Shown: piece by piece, positions 5,961-13,173 of the stretch
How the letters are laid out: each line of letters begins with the position of its first letter
Position numbering within the stretch: the stretch's first letter is position 1
NCBI GenBank assembly: GCA_964604675.1
Contig: CAZSAT010000164.1
Location: forward strand, 1-13,885
Reading direction: 5' to 3'
From: CAZSAT01 sp964604675
GTDB taxonomy: Bacteria > Myxococcota_A > UBA796 > CAJQPC01
Length of the DNA stretch: 13,885 nucleotides
Program-made: the position numbers and the translations under genes
Notes under the pieces: generated by a model
What the model was told of the DNA's origin: nothing
The model's input: the letters and a program-made list of their open reading frames with translations, nothing else
Databases searched by the model: none

Positions 5961-8078
5961 ATGACCGCCCTTCTCCTGCTCAGCCTCGGCTGCCTCGAGC
6001 CCCTCGAGGAATCCACCGACGCCGCCCCCGGCTCCATCGCCTGGGACGACGAGGACATCTCCTGCGCAGGCGACAACGACTGCAACAGCGGCGAGTCGTG
6101 CCTCGAAGGCATCTGCCAGCTCCAGCGCTGCGCGGGCGACCTGAGCGCCTCGTCGCCGCCCCTGGGCGAAGCCTACGTCTTCTTCCAGGAGAACGAGATC
6201 GCCGTGGCCGACGAGTACGCCTACGAGGGCAGCTACTGGATCGACGGCTACGAGAGCAGCTCCAACGACCCCTACGAAGGCAGCTACGCCGTCTCGAACA
6301 AGTCGCTCACCGACATCGCCGGCGGCGACTTCTTCGGCACGCGGCCGGAGACCTACGCCGCCATCGTGGGCCAGAACAAGGAGCTCATCTTCGTCAAGAG
6401 CGACGGCTCCACGCGCACGCAGAGCCTGGACTTCACCCCGCTGGCCGTCGCGGCTGGCGATGCCGACGGCGATGGGCAGGACGAGGCGGTGGTGGTCGGC
6501 GACACCGACCTCTGGATCTGCAACGGCGCCGGTGGCTGCGACGAGTACGCCTTCGACGGCGGCGTCGACATCATCGACGTGGGCGTGGGCGACATCGACG
6601 GCGACTTCATCGAGGAGCCCGTGCTCCTGATGAGCGGCAGCGGCTACACCTACCTCTACGGGGCCAACCTCGACTGGGAAGAGACCGGCCAGGTGCAGGA
6701 CTACGTGGGCACCGTGGACGAGAGCCACATCCGGATCGACGTCGCCGACGTCAACGGAGACGGCTACGCCGACGCGATGACCCTGGTCGACAGCGGCTAC
6801 TGGGACTGGCTCGGCTACGACGACGAGATCCACACCTTCGCGAGCGCGGAGGACGGGAAGGACGGGTACTTCTCGACCCTGAGCGAAGACTACGTCACCG
6901 GCTACGAGGACGTGATCGACCTCGCCGCGGGCGACACGGACCTCGACGAGGTGGCCGAGGTGTTCGCGATCGACCAGGAATACAACCACCTGATCGGCCT
7001 CGGCTGGTCCGGCGGCGGCCTCGCCAAGCGCAGCAACAGCGCCTTCGACGTCACCTCGTCGGCGCACCGCATCGCCATGGCCGACGTCGACGGCGACGCT
7101 CCGCGCGCACGCCTCCAGGACGGTCCCGAGGAGTGCACCGGCGACATCGTGCCGATCATGGCCATGATGTTCCCGCCCTACGACGGCGACCACAGCTCCG
7201 GCTTCTGCTACGCGTTCTACGGCGACGGCGAGTCCACCACCGAGACCCTGTCGGACTCGGTGAGCCTCGGTGTCGGCATGGAGTTCGGCGTGGGCGGCGA
7301 GTTCGCGGGCTTCGGCGCCAGCGTCACGTCCAAGCTCGGCTACAAGGCCTCCGCGTCGGTGGCGAACTCCGAGTCGATCAACGTCGGCAGCCGCTACAGC
7401 ATCCGCGCCGAGCCGGACCTCTACGGCTCCAAGTACGGCGCCGTGGTGGTCTCGAGCGGCTGCTGGGACGGCTACACCTACGAGCTCGACGATCCCGCCG
7501 GCTACGTCGGCGGCGACGGCGAGACCTTCGCGGTCACCGTGCCCACCGGCGGCGACGTCACCCTGATGTCGACGGCTCGCTACAACGCCCTGGCGCAGGC
7601 CCTCGGCACCATCCCGGTGATCGACGTGCCCTACACCGTGGGCGACGTCTCGACCTACCCGACCGAGATGGAGAAGATCGACGGCACAGAGCTCAAGAAG
7701 AGCGAGCTGCTCTTCCCCGACAGCCCGACCTACCCGGTGAGCGACGTCGGCTACGTGGGCTGGTGGAACAGCGTGAGCGAGTCCACCACCAACAGCTACG
7801 ACGAGACCTACTCGCTGGGCGTGAGCGCCAACGTCACCGTGTCGGGCATCAAGGTCGGCGCCAGCACCGAGTTCGGCGTGGGCAGCGGCTACTCGCTCCG
7901 AGTCGGACAGAGCGCCGAGTGGGGCGGCGGCATCCCGGCCGTCCCCGACAACCCCGACACGCCCGAGGACGAGTTCGACGCGTACCGGTACTCGGTCACG
8001 CCGCTCGTGTACCTCCAGGAGTACGAGGTCGACGACCAGAACCTGGCCTTCTGGGTCCAGACCTACGCGGTCCAGTAG
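5961..8078 (+). CDS. Large FG-GAP/VCBS-repeat lipoprotein with Gly/Ser-rich beta C-terminal region
   Basis: This is a 705-residue predicted surface lipoprotein. The N-terminus MTALLLLSLGC gives a probable lipidation cysteine at residue 11; the -3 residue is Ser, so the lipobox is imperfect. A Cys-rich motif follows (CAGDNDCNSGESCLEGICQ, 35-53), a style common in Myxococcota lipoproteins. Residues about 117-385 form an FG-GAP/VCBS propeller with acidic Ca-binding-type loops DADGDGQDE (167-175), DIDGDFIEE (211-219), DVNGDGYAD (263-271), DTDLDEVAE (325-333) and DVDGD (375-379). From about 398 (IMAMMFPPYDGD) to the end is a different beta-rich part with two alternating Ser/Thr/Gly segments (431-479 and 603-658) around a core containing VVVSSGCWDGYTYEL and PTGGDVTLMSTARYNALAQ. 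ATG 5961 is the only start giving a signal sequence; an in-frame ATG at 5814 would add 49 residues lacking one. The role could be adhesion or membrane interaction; the substrate is unknown. Confidence 0.8.
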   Translation: MTALLLLSLGCLEPLEESTDAAPGSIAWDDEDISCAGDNDCNSGESCLEGICQLQRCAGDLSASSPPLGEAYVFFQENEIAVADEYAYEGSYWIDGYESSSNDPYEGSYAVSNKSLTDIAGGDFFGTRPETYAAIVGQNKELIFVKSDGSTRTQSLDFTPLAVAAGDADGDGQDEAVVVGDTDLWICNGAGGCDEYAFDGGVDIIDVGVGDIDGDFIEEPVLLMSGSGYTYLYGANLDWEETGQVQDYVGTVDESHIRIDVADVNGDGYADAMTLVDSGYWDWLGYDDEIHTFASAEDGKDGYFSTLSEDYVTGYEDVIDLAAGDTDLDEVAEVFAIDQEYNHLIGLGWSGGGLAKRSNSAFDVTSSAHRIAMADVDGDAPRARLQDGPEECTGDIVPIMAMMFPPYDGDHSSGFCYAFYGDGESTTETLSDSVSLGVGMEFGVGGEFAGFGASVTSKLGYKASASVANSESINVGSRYSIRAEPDLYGSKYGAVVVSSGCWDGYTYELDDPAGYVGGDGETFAVTVPTGGDVTLMSTARYNALAQALGTIPVIDVPYTVGDVSTYPTEMEKIDGTELKKSELLFPDSPTYPVSDVGYVGWWNSVSESTTNSYDETYSLGVSANVTVSGIKVGASTEFGVGSGYSLRVGQSAEWGGGIPAVPDNPDTPEDEFDAYRYSVTPLVYLQEYEVDDQNLAFWVQTYAVQ

Positions 8079-8087
8079 CGCCGGCGC
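8078..8087. repeat. 10-bp perfect palindrome just after the FG-GAP gene stop
   Basis: GCGCCGGCGC starts at the last base of the TAG stop. It could fold as a small GC hairpin but has no following T-tract, so terminator function is not supported. In such GC-rich DNA it may be chance. Confidence 0.35.
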
Positions 8088-8100
8088 GCTCCGGGTGCGG

Positions 8101-8106
8101 TAGCCT
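8101..8106 (+). promoter_or_regulatory. Candidate -10 element before the second lipoprotein gene
   Basis: TAGCCT (8101-8106), preceded by TGCGG, lies eight bases before the GTG at 8115. It fits TANNNT, and its distance to the start would give a leaderless message. No clear Shine-Dalgarno is seen before GTG 8115, which is consistent with this idea but does not prove it. Confidence 0.22.
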
Positions 8107-8114
8107 CCCACCTC

Positions 8115-9299
8115 GTGCTCACCCTGCTCCTTTCGTGCACCACCCTCGACGTCGGGGAGTGGGGCACCTTCCGCTACGTCGCGGACCTGAAGGGCGTAGC
8201 GCCCGACATGCCCCTGATCCCGCCCTACACCGACCGCGACGGCAACGTGTACGTGCTCTGGGGGAAGGCCGACGAGGCCGACACCAAGGTGTTCGCGGGC
8301 TCGACCCTCGGCGGGTGGCGAGGGGGCTGCGACCCGAGCAGCGACGGCCAGGGTGTGCGCGGCTTCGTCGGTCGCCTCGACGACCAGGCGTACTACTGGG
8401 TGGGCGGCACCCTCGCGAAGGTCTACGGCTCCAGCGGCAACTGCAAGCGGCGCTTCAGCAACCACCCCTGGACCCGGGTGGAGCTGAACTGGGAAGCCAT
8501 CGCCCCGCAGGCCAGCGCGAGCCCATCGAGGAGCCCGATCGCCGGCCTGGTCAGCACCACGGTCGACACCTTGCCCTTCTACGAGATCGTCGACATCGAC
8601 GACGACCTCATCATCGCCGAGCGTGGCTTCACGCCCGCGAACGCCTCCGACCTGCGCATCCTCGGCGCCGGCAGCGACCCCTACGCCGGCACCTTCCACT
8701 TCCTGGTGCAGTACACCGGCTCGAGCGGAAAGGTCACCGAGGTCCAGGTGCTCGACGAAGCCGCCAACCTGCAGAAGAGCATCGGCGTCACGATGGGCGA
8801 GGCCGAAGCGGGCAGCCTGAAGGCCTTCCTCCGGATCGACAGCACCGGTACAGGCGCCGGGATCTTCGACGACGGCAGCCTGATCGTCTACGACGGCGGC
8901 GCCGGGACCACGACCACACCCGCCAACTTCACCCCCTACGGCGTGCAGGTCTTCGACGACGAGCTCTTCGTGCTCGGGGTGAGCGGCAACCAGCCGGTGG
9001 CGGCGGCCATCTCCGGCGGACAGATCGGCCAGCCCAAGTCCTGGGAAGCGCCCCTCGCCGCCGATGGAAAGCTGGGCAACATCAGCGTGCTCTACGAGGG
9101 TGAAGGCACCGACGCGCCGCTGGTGTGGACCGACGCCCAGAGCGCCTTCGCACCCGCCCCCTTCCTCACGCCCTTCCCCCTGGACGACTACGCTCCCGGT
9201 GTGACCACCTGGATCGTCGGCGGACCCAGCTACAGCTTCTCGGGGAGCGAGGTGATGACCAGCATCGCGGTCGCACCCGTCGGGATCGGCTCGCTGTGA
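8115..9299 (+). CDS. Putative lipoprotein of unknown function
   Basis: This is a 394-residue protein I do not recognise. It starts with GTG at 8115 as MLTLLLSCTT; LLSC is an acceptable lipobox with C8 as lipidation site, giving one of the shortest conceivable signals. The frame cannot be extended: the only in-frame codons upstream run straight to the TAG of the previous gene at 8076-8078 with no start codon. The body is beta-rich, with short strands ending in acidic turns (VYVLWGKADEADTKVF, FYEIVDIDDDLIIAERGF, IFDDGSLIVYDGG, VQVFDDELFVLGVSG), suggesting an irregular propeller or sandwich. C72 and C110 might pair. It sits 36 bases after the FG-GAP lipoprotein, and its TGA overlaps the start of the porin as GTGA, so the two are probably co-translated. 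A role as an accessory lipoprotein of the barrel is inference. Confidence 0.75.
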   Translation: MLTLLLSCTTLDVGEWGTFRYVADLKGVAPDMPLIPPYTDRDGNVYVLWGKADEADTKVFAGSTLGGWRGGCDPSSDGQGVRGFVGRLDDQAYYWVGGTLAKVYGSSGNCKRRFSNHPWTRVELNWEAIAPQASASPSRSPIAGLVSTTVDTLPFYEIVDIDDDLIIAERGFTPANASDLRILGAGSDPYAGTFHFLVQYTGSSGKVTEVQVLDEAANLQKSIGVTMGEAEAGSLKAFLRIDSTGTGAGIFDDGSLIVYDGGAGTTTTPANFTPYGVQVFDDELFVLGVSGNQPVAAAISGGQIGQPKSWEAPLAADGKLGNISVLYEGEGTDAPLVWTDAQSAFAPAPFLTPFPLDDYAPGVTTWIVGGPSYSFSGSEVMTSIAVAPVGIGSL

Positions 9300-10399
9300 G
9301 CCTCCTGTTGGCCACGCTGGCCCTCGCCGCCCAAGGTCCCGACATCCGCGGCTACGTGCAGCCCCAGTTCGTGGCGCGCTACCGCCCGCAGGGCAACGAC
9401 GTGGAGCGCTACGAGGTCGGCATGGCGTCCAGCCGGGCCGGGCTCGCGTTCGAGGGCGCGGCCACCGAGCGCTGGTCCTACACCCTCGACCTCGTCGTCG
9501 GCGCCGACACGGTGCTCGTCGTGGGAGAGGTCTACACCGGCGACGACGACTTCGACGGTGAGTTCAACTCGATCGTGACCGACAAGACCCCGGTCCTCGC
9601 CTCGATCGTGCGCGAGACCACCACGGAGTGGCGACCCAGCGATGACCTGGGCCTGCGCGTGGGGCGCATGCAGGTGCCCTTCTCCACCCAGGACCTCTCG
9701 CCAGACACCGCGCTCATGTTCCCGAACCGCGCGTCGCCCACCGACAGCTTCCGGGAGCCCGTGGACCTCGGAGCCCTGCTCGAGCTGGGACAGGGCGGCG
9801 AGCTCGTCAGTGGGGCCTTCGGGCTGTTCAACGGCAACGGCCTGGGGGTCGACACGGCCAGCGAGCGGGGCGCAGCGGTGCTCGGGCGCATCGACTGGAA
9901 CCCCGCTGGGTTCTTCGCCTTCGACGAGACCGACCGCGGATGGGAGGGCTTCCGGGTCGGCTTCGGCCTCGGCGCGCTCTGGCACCCCTACACCTCCTTC
10001 GACGACAGCGGCACCATCCAGGCCACCCACCAGGACTTCCGAGGATCCGGCAGCGTGCGCATGGCCACCAAGGGGGTGCTCTTCTCGGGCGAGTTCCTCT
10101 GGAGCTACGCCTTCGACGACCTCACCGACCGCCCGTCCACCGCGTACGGCGCCTTCGGTCAGCTGGGGTGGCTGCAGCAGAGCGGCGTGGAGCCCGTGGG
10201 GCGGCTGGGCTTCACCCAGGAGATCGAGGGAACCGAGCCCTGGCTCATCGGCTGGGCCGAAGGCGGTGTCAACGTCTACCCGATCGAAGGCGACGACCGG
10301 GACCGTGTGCGGATCAACCTGCTCGCCCAGAGCGAGCACCGCATCACGGAAGGTGAGACGGCGCTCGCGGCCAACGCGGGCGTGCAGGTGACGTTCTAG
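9296..10399 (+). CDS. Porin_O_P-like outer-membrane beta-barrel
   Basis: This is a 367-residue predicted outer-membrane barrel. The GTG start at 9296 overlaps the preceding TGA (GTGA) and opens onto MSLLLATLALAAQGPDIRGY, a short signal cleaved probably after residue 12. An upstream GTG at 9125 is in frame but adds 57 Arg-rich residues lying inside the lipoprotein gene, so it is rejected. Alternating-residue strands ending in Gly/Asp turns run through the protein. LGLRVGRMQVPFSTQDL (118-134) matches the strand-turn pattern of phosphate-selective porins O/P, and GAFGLFNGNGLG (173-184) fits the next barrel hairpin. The last residue is Phe after VQVT, the usual BAM recognition end. Length is in the family range. 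Actual solute selectivity cannot be read; family members include anion channels as well as many untested proteins. Confidence 0.8.
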   Translation: MSLLLATLALAAQGPDIRGYVQPQFVARYRPQGNDVERYEVGMASSRAGLAFEGAATERWSYTLDLVVGADTVLVVGEVYTGDDDFDGEFNSIVTDKTPVLASIVRETTTEWRPSDDLGLRVGRMQVPFSTQDLSPDTALMFPNRASPTDSFREPVDLGALLELGQGGELVSGAFGLFNGNGLGVDTASERGAAVLGRIDWNPAGFFAFDETDRGWEGFRVGFGLGALWHPYTSFDDSGTIQATHQDFRGSGSVRMATKGVLFSGEFLWSYAFDDLTDRPSTAYGAFGQLGWLQQSGVEPVGRLGFTQEIEGTEPWLIGWAEGGVNVYPIEGDDRDRVRINLLAQSEHRITEGETALAANAGVQVTF

Positions 10400-10402
10400 C
10401 AG

Positions 10403-11467
10403 ATGGACGCCATCGTCGCCGCGGTCGGACTCGGCGTGCTGGCGATCGCCTGCGTGGCCTTCGGGGTGTGGTTCCAGGGGCGCGACCTGCGCTCGTGGAA
10501 CGCCCTGGCCCCCGCGCTGGGGCTCCAACGTCGCGGTCGCACCCGCTTCAAGGACCTGGTCGGCACCCGCGACGAGGTCCCCCTGATGGTGAAGCACCTG
10601 CTGCTGCGGCGCGACGGCGACGAACGCGCGGTGAGCCGCGTGATCACCGCCGCCGACCAGCCCATGGCGCCCGGGCTCTCCCTCACCCTGAGCCCCACCC
10701 GGCACGTACGCGTGATGGGCGTGAAGGTCACCGGCCGCTACGGCGACGACCTGTCGGCCCGGTACACGGTCAGCTGCAAGGACGACGCGCTCGCCGACGC
10801 CATGCTCTTGAACCCCATGGTGAAGCCCATCCTCGACGCGATGGTGGAGCGGCGGGAGACCGCCGCCGCGGTGAAGGCCAACACCGTGCAGATCACGCGC
10901 CCCTGGTTGCAGGCGAAGGAGATCCCGCAGGACGTCGAGCAAGCGGTCGACCTCGCCCGAACCCTGGGCCTGGCGTGGAAGGCGCCGTTCGTGCAGCTCG
11001 CCAACGCGAAGGGCCTGGCCTTGGAGAAGACCGCCGACGCCTGGAGCGTGCGCGGCCAGACCGACGGCCGCGACGTGCGCGTGCTGACGAGCCTCGTCGC
11101 CGGCCGGATGACGGTGGAGGTCGCGGTGGCCACCCCCGCCCTCCCCCCCAGGCTTCGTGTGACCGTGCGCTCGGGAGGTGGAAGCTCGGACGGCGGCATC
11201 GCCCAGCTCCCGGACCTTCGCGTCGACGGCGCCACGCAAGCCGAGGCGAACCTGCTGCTGGCTCGTCCGTCGGTGCGCTCGGCGCTGGTGGCGGTCCTGG
11301 GCGCCCACCCGCGCTCCGAGCTGCGCGACCGACGGGTCCTGCTCCGCACCGGTTCCTGGCCGCCGGACGGGCTCGGCCCGCTGCTGGCAGCCGCCCTCCG
11401 ACTCGCCACGGCGCTGGAAGAGGAGGGAGACGACCCCCTGCTGAGCCCCCTGGACTGGGACGATTGA
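10403..11467 (+). CDS. Membrane-anchored protein with two copies of an unknown alpha/beta domain
   Basis: This is a 354-residue protein I cannot name. It begins with one transmembrane helix (about 4-23, VAAVGLGVLAIACVAFGVWF) followed by Arg residues, which suggests an N-out anchor with a cytoplasmic body. The rest looks like an internal duplication: copy A about 38-166, copy B about 189-316. Both copies show a short G-L lead, a strand pair around GTRDEVPLMV (A) or GQTDGRDVRVL (B), a hydrophobic strand with Pro (PGLSLTLSP / PPRLRVTVRS), then an acidic turn leading to a helix (ALADAMLLNPMVKPILDAMV / AEANLLLARPSVRSALVAVL) and a closing strand (VQIT / VLLRT). ATG 10403 is 3 bases after the porin stop with no strong ribosome site, so translation is likely coupled. 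The function is unknown; conservation of the porin linkage would be informative. Confidence 0.72.
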   Translation: MDAIVAAVGLGVLAIACVAFGVWFQGRDLRSWNALAPALGLQRRGRTRFKDLVGTRDEVPLMVKHLLLRRDGDERAVSRVITAADQPMAPGLSLTLSPTRHVRVMGVKVTGRYGDDLSARYTVSCKDDALADAMLLNPMVKPILDAMVERRETAAAVKANTVQITRPWLQAKEIPQDVEQAVDLARTLGLAWKAPFVQLANAKGLALEKTADAWSVRGQTDGRDVRVLTSLVAGRMTVEVAVATPALPPRLRVTVRSGGGSSDGGIAQLPDLRVDGATQAEANLLLARPSVRSALVAVLGAHPRSELRDRRVLLRTGSWPPDGLGPLLAAALRLATALEEEGDDPLLSPLDWDD

Positions 11468-11473
11468 CCGGGG

Positions 11474-11482
11474 TGGTAGGGT
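11474..11482 (+). promoter_or_regulatory. Candidate extended -10 element before the symporter gene
   Basis: TGGTAGGGT (11474-11482) reads as TG-n-TANNNT and lies 20 bases before the ATG at 11503. A transcript starting here would have a short leader containing AGGA (11493-11496), a reasonable Shine-Dalgarno. There is no recognisable -35. Confidence 0.25.
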
Positions 11483-11502
11483 CGGCCGGTCCAGGACGAC
11501 CC

Positions 11503-13122
11503 ATGCAGCTCTACACCAAGATCCTCCTCGGGATGCTGATCGGGGCCGTGTTCGGCCTCCTGCTCGGCCCGAACTCCCCGGTGCTCCCGCAGGACGCGGT
11601 CGTGCTCTCCTCGAAAGCCACGGTGGTGGACAGCCGCGGCGGTGCCGCGGCCGTACCACTGGCGACGGGACTCAGCAGCGCGAGCATCGTCTCGGAGGAC
11701 GGCGACTGGGTCCAGGTGCAGTGGAAGCTGACCGCCAACGACCTGCTGGTGCTCAAGAGCAAGGGCGTCGCCGCGGCCCACGACGCCGAAGCCGGTGATC
11801 GCCTCCAGGGCTGGGTGGCCGACACCGAGCCCGAGGTCCGTCGCTACGCGTCCATCGGGGACCGCCTGGTGGGCTGGACCAGCTGGATCGGCGACCTCTT
11901 CCTCGCGATGATCAAGATGGTCGTGGTGCCGCTCGTGTTCTGCTCGCTGACCGTGGGCGTTGCGTCCCTGGGCGACTTCAACAAGCTCGGACGCCTCGGG
12001 CTCAGGACGCTCGGCTTCTTCTTCGGCACCACCGTGATGGCCCTGATCATCGGCGTGGGCCTCGCGAACGTGCTGTCCCCTGGCGGCATCCTCACCGACG
12101 AAGACAAGGCGCTGCTGCTCGCCACCTACGAAGGAGGCGGCGACAGCATCGTCGGACAGGCGGCGGCGGCCCCCTCCTTCGGCGAACAGATCGTCGGCAT
12201 CGTGCCCACCAACCCGATCGCCAGCCTCGCCGGTGGCGAGATGCTGCAGATCATCTTCTTCGCGATGATGCTCGGCATCGCGCTCACGATGATGAAGACC
12301 GATCGCAGCCAGATCGTGGTCGACGTGCTCGACCGCTTCAACGACGCCATGGTCATGCTGGTGCATGTCGCCATGAAGCTGGCGCCCTACGGTGTGGCCG
12401 CCCTGCTCTTCAAGGTGGTGGGGAGCACCGGCATCAGCGTGCTCGTCGCCCTGGCGTACTACGGCTTCGTGGTGGTGTTGGGGCTCTTCCTGCACATCGC
12501 CATCACCTACGCCACCGTGATCCGCTTCGGCGCCAGGTTGCCCGTCCTGCCGTTCCTCGGGGCCATCCGGCCGGCGATCATGCTCGCCTTCTCCACCTCG
12601 TCGAGCTCGGCCACCCTGCCGGTCACGATGGAGTGCGCCGAAGAGAACCTGAACGTCTCACCCCAGGTCACCAGCTTCGTGCTCCCGCTCGGCGCCACGG
12701 TGAACATGGACGGCACCGCGCTCTACCAGGGCGTGGCGGCGCTGTTCATCGCGCAGATCTACGGCATGGACCTGGGCCTGGCCGAGCAGCTCACCATCGT
12801 GGTCTCGGCCACGCTCGCGTCGGTGGGTGCGGCCGGGGTGCCCGGCGCCGGCATGATCACGCTGGCGATGGTGCTCACCGCGATCGGCGTGCCGACCGAA
12901 GGCCTGGCGCTGATCCTCGGCGTGGACCGGCTGCTCGACATGTTCCGCACGGCCACCAACGTGGTCGGCGACGCTTCGGCGTGCGCCTTCATGGGCCGCC
13001 TCGAGGGCAACGACCTGCGCTTCCTCTCACCGGAAGCCGACGAGGCCGACCCCGACCGCGGCTTCGAGGGCCGCGCCGAGTCCGGGCACCCGGTGCCCGT
13101 GGACCCCAAGCACGTCGACTGA
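11503..13122 (+). CDS. Dicarboxylate/amino acid:cation symporter (DAACS) with extra periplasmic domain
   Basis: This is a 539-residue inner-membrane secondary transporter of the GltP/GltT/DctA (SDF, DAACS) family. The signature elements are intact: the HP1 loop STSSSSATLP (364-373), TM7 NMDGT (401-405), the HP2 loop GVPGAG (445-450) and TM8 DRLLDMFRTATNVVGD (475-490). By alignment with archaeal GltPh, D475, D479, R482, N486 and D490 match D390, D394, R397, N401 and D405. The Arg at the R397 position is typical of acidic amino-acid or C4-dicarboxylate carriers, so an anionic substrate is likely. Between TM1 (about 6-22) and TM2 (about 126-150) lies an unusual insertion of about 95 residues with an SH3-like end (EDGDWVQVQW then LQGWVADTE), making the protein about 100 residues longer than usual. 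A hydrophilic tail (508-539) follows. ATG 11503 has AGGA six bases upstream; earlier in-frame starts lie inside the preceding gene. Confidence 0.9.
   Translation: MQLYTKILLGMLIGAVFGLLLGPNSPVLPQDAVVLSSKATVVDSRGGAAAVPLATGLSSASIVSEDGDWVQVQWKLTANDLLVLKSKGVAAAHDAEAGDRLQGWVADTEPEVRRYASIGDRLVGWTSWIGDLFLAMIKMVVVPLVFCSLTVGVASLGDFNKLGRLGLRTLGFFFGTTVMALIIGVGLANVLSPGGILTDEDKALLLATYEGGGDSIVGQAAAAPSFGEQIVGIVPTNPIASLAGGEMLQIIFFAMMLGIALTMMKTDRSQIVVDVLDRFNDAMVMLVHVAMKLAPYGVAALLFKVVGSTGISVLVALAYYGFVVVLGLFLHIAITYATVIRFGARLPVLPFLGAIRPAIMLAFSTSSSSATLPVTMECAEENLNVSPQVTSFVLPLGATVNMDGTALYQGVAALFIAQIYGMDLGLAEQLTIVVSATLASVGAAGVPGAGMITLAMVLTAIGVPTEGLALILGVDRLLDMFRTATNVVGDASACAFMGRLEGNDLRFLSPEADEADPDRGFEGRAESGHPVPVDPKHVD
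13084..13098. repeat. Perfect 7-bp inverted repeat near the 3' end of the symporter gene
   Basis: GGGCACC (13084-13090) and GGTGCCC (13092-13098) are separated by one C. In RNA this gives a GC hairpin with a 3-5 base loop. The left arm is also complementary to GGGTGCC at 13134-13140, so alternative pairing with the following leader is possible. No T-run follows. Confidence 0.5.
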
Positions 13123-13143
13123 TCGTTCGGAGCGGGTGCCTGC

Positions 13144-13168
13144 ACCTCCTGGGCAGCCACCGGGAGGT
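13144..13168 (+). promoter_or_regulatory. Hairpin covering the Shine-Dalgarno of the next gene
   Basis: Arm 1, ACCTCCTGG (13144-13152), pairs with arm 2, CCGGGAGGT (13160-13168), as a 9-bp stem with one G-U pair around a 7-base loop GCAGCCA. Arm 2 contains the whole ribosome binding site GGAGGT, five bases before the ATG at 13174. The stem would hide the site. A competing mini-hairpin from GGTGC (13135-13139) and GCACC (13142-13146) shares three bases with arm 1. The structure is seen directly; regulation is inferred. Confidence 0.5.
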
Positions 13169-13173
13169 CCCCC

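Noticed and set aside
8076..8084. TAGCGCCGG occurs at the stop codon of both the FG-GAP gene and the gene ending at 13605
   Set aside because: Nine identical bases of GC-rich sequence after a TAG can easily be chance, and the surrounding hairpins differ.
5898..8699. A 933-codon minus-strand open frame opposite the lipoprotein genes, with similar long frames at 2906-4576, 9230-11659 and 10738-12495
   Set aside because: These are Val/Ala/Gly/His-rich shadows of plus-strand genes with clear signal sequences, barrel or transporter motifs.
4838..9103. A 1421-codon open frame on the plus strand, antisense to the phosphatase gene and overlapping the two lipoprotein genes in another frame
   Set aside because: The translation is Arg/His/Gly-rich low-complexity sequence with no domain, while the overlapping frames carry clear PP2C, cNBD and FG-GAP motifs. 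It is a GC-bias shadow.
10468..11502. A possible N-terminal extension of 345 residues for the symporter
   Set aside because: It overlaps the duplicated-domain gene in another frame and is Arg/Pro-rich. TM1 of the transporter begins right after ATG 11503, which has its own ribosome site.
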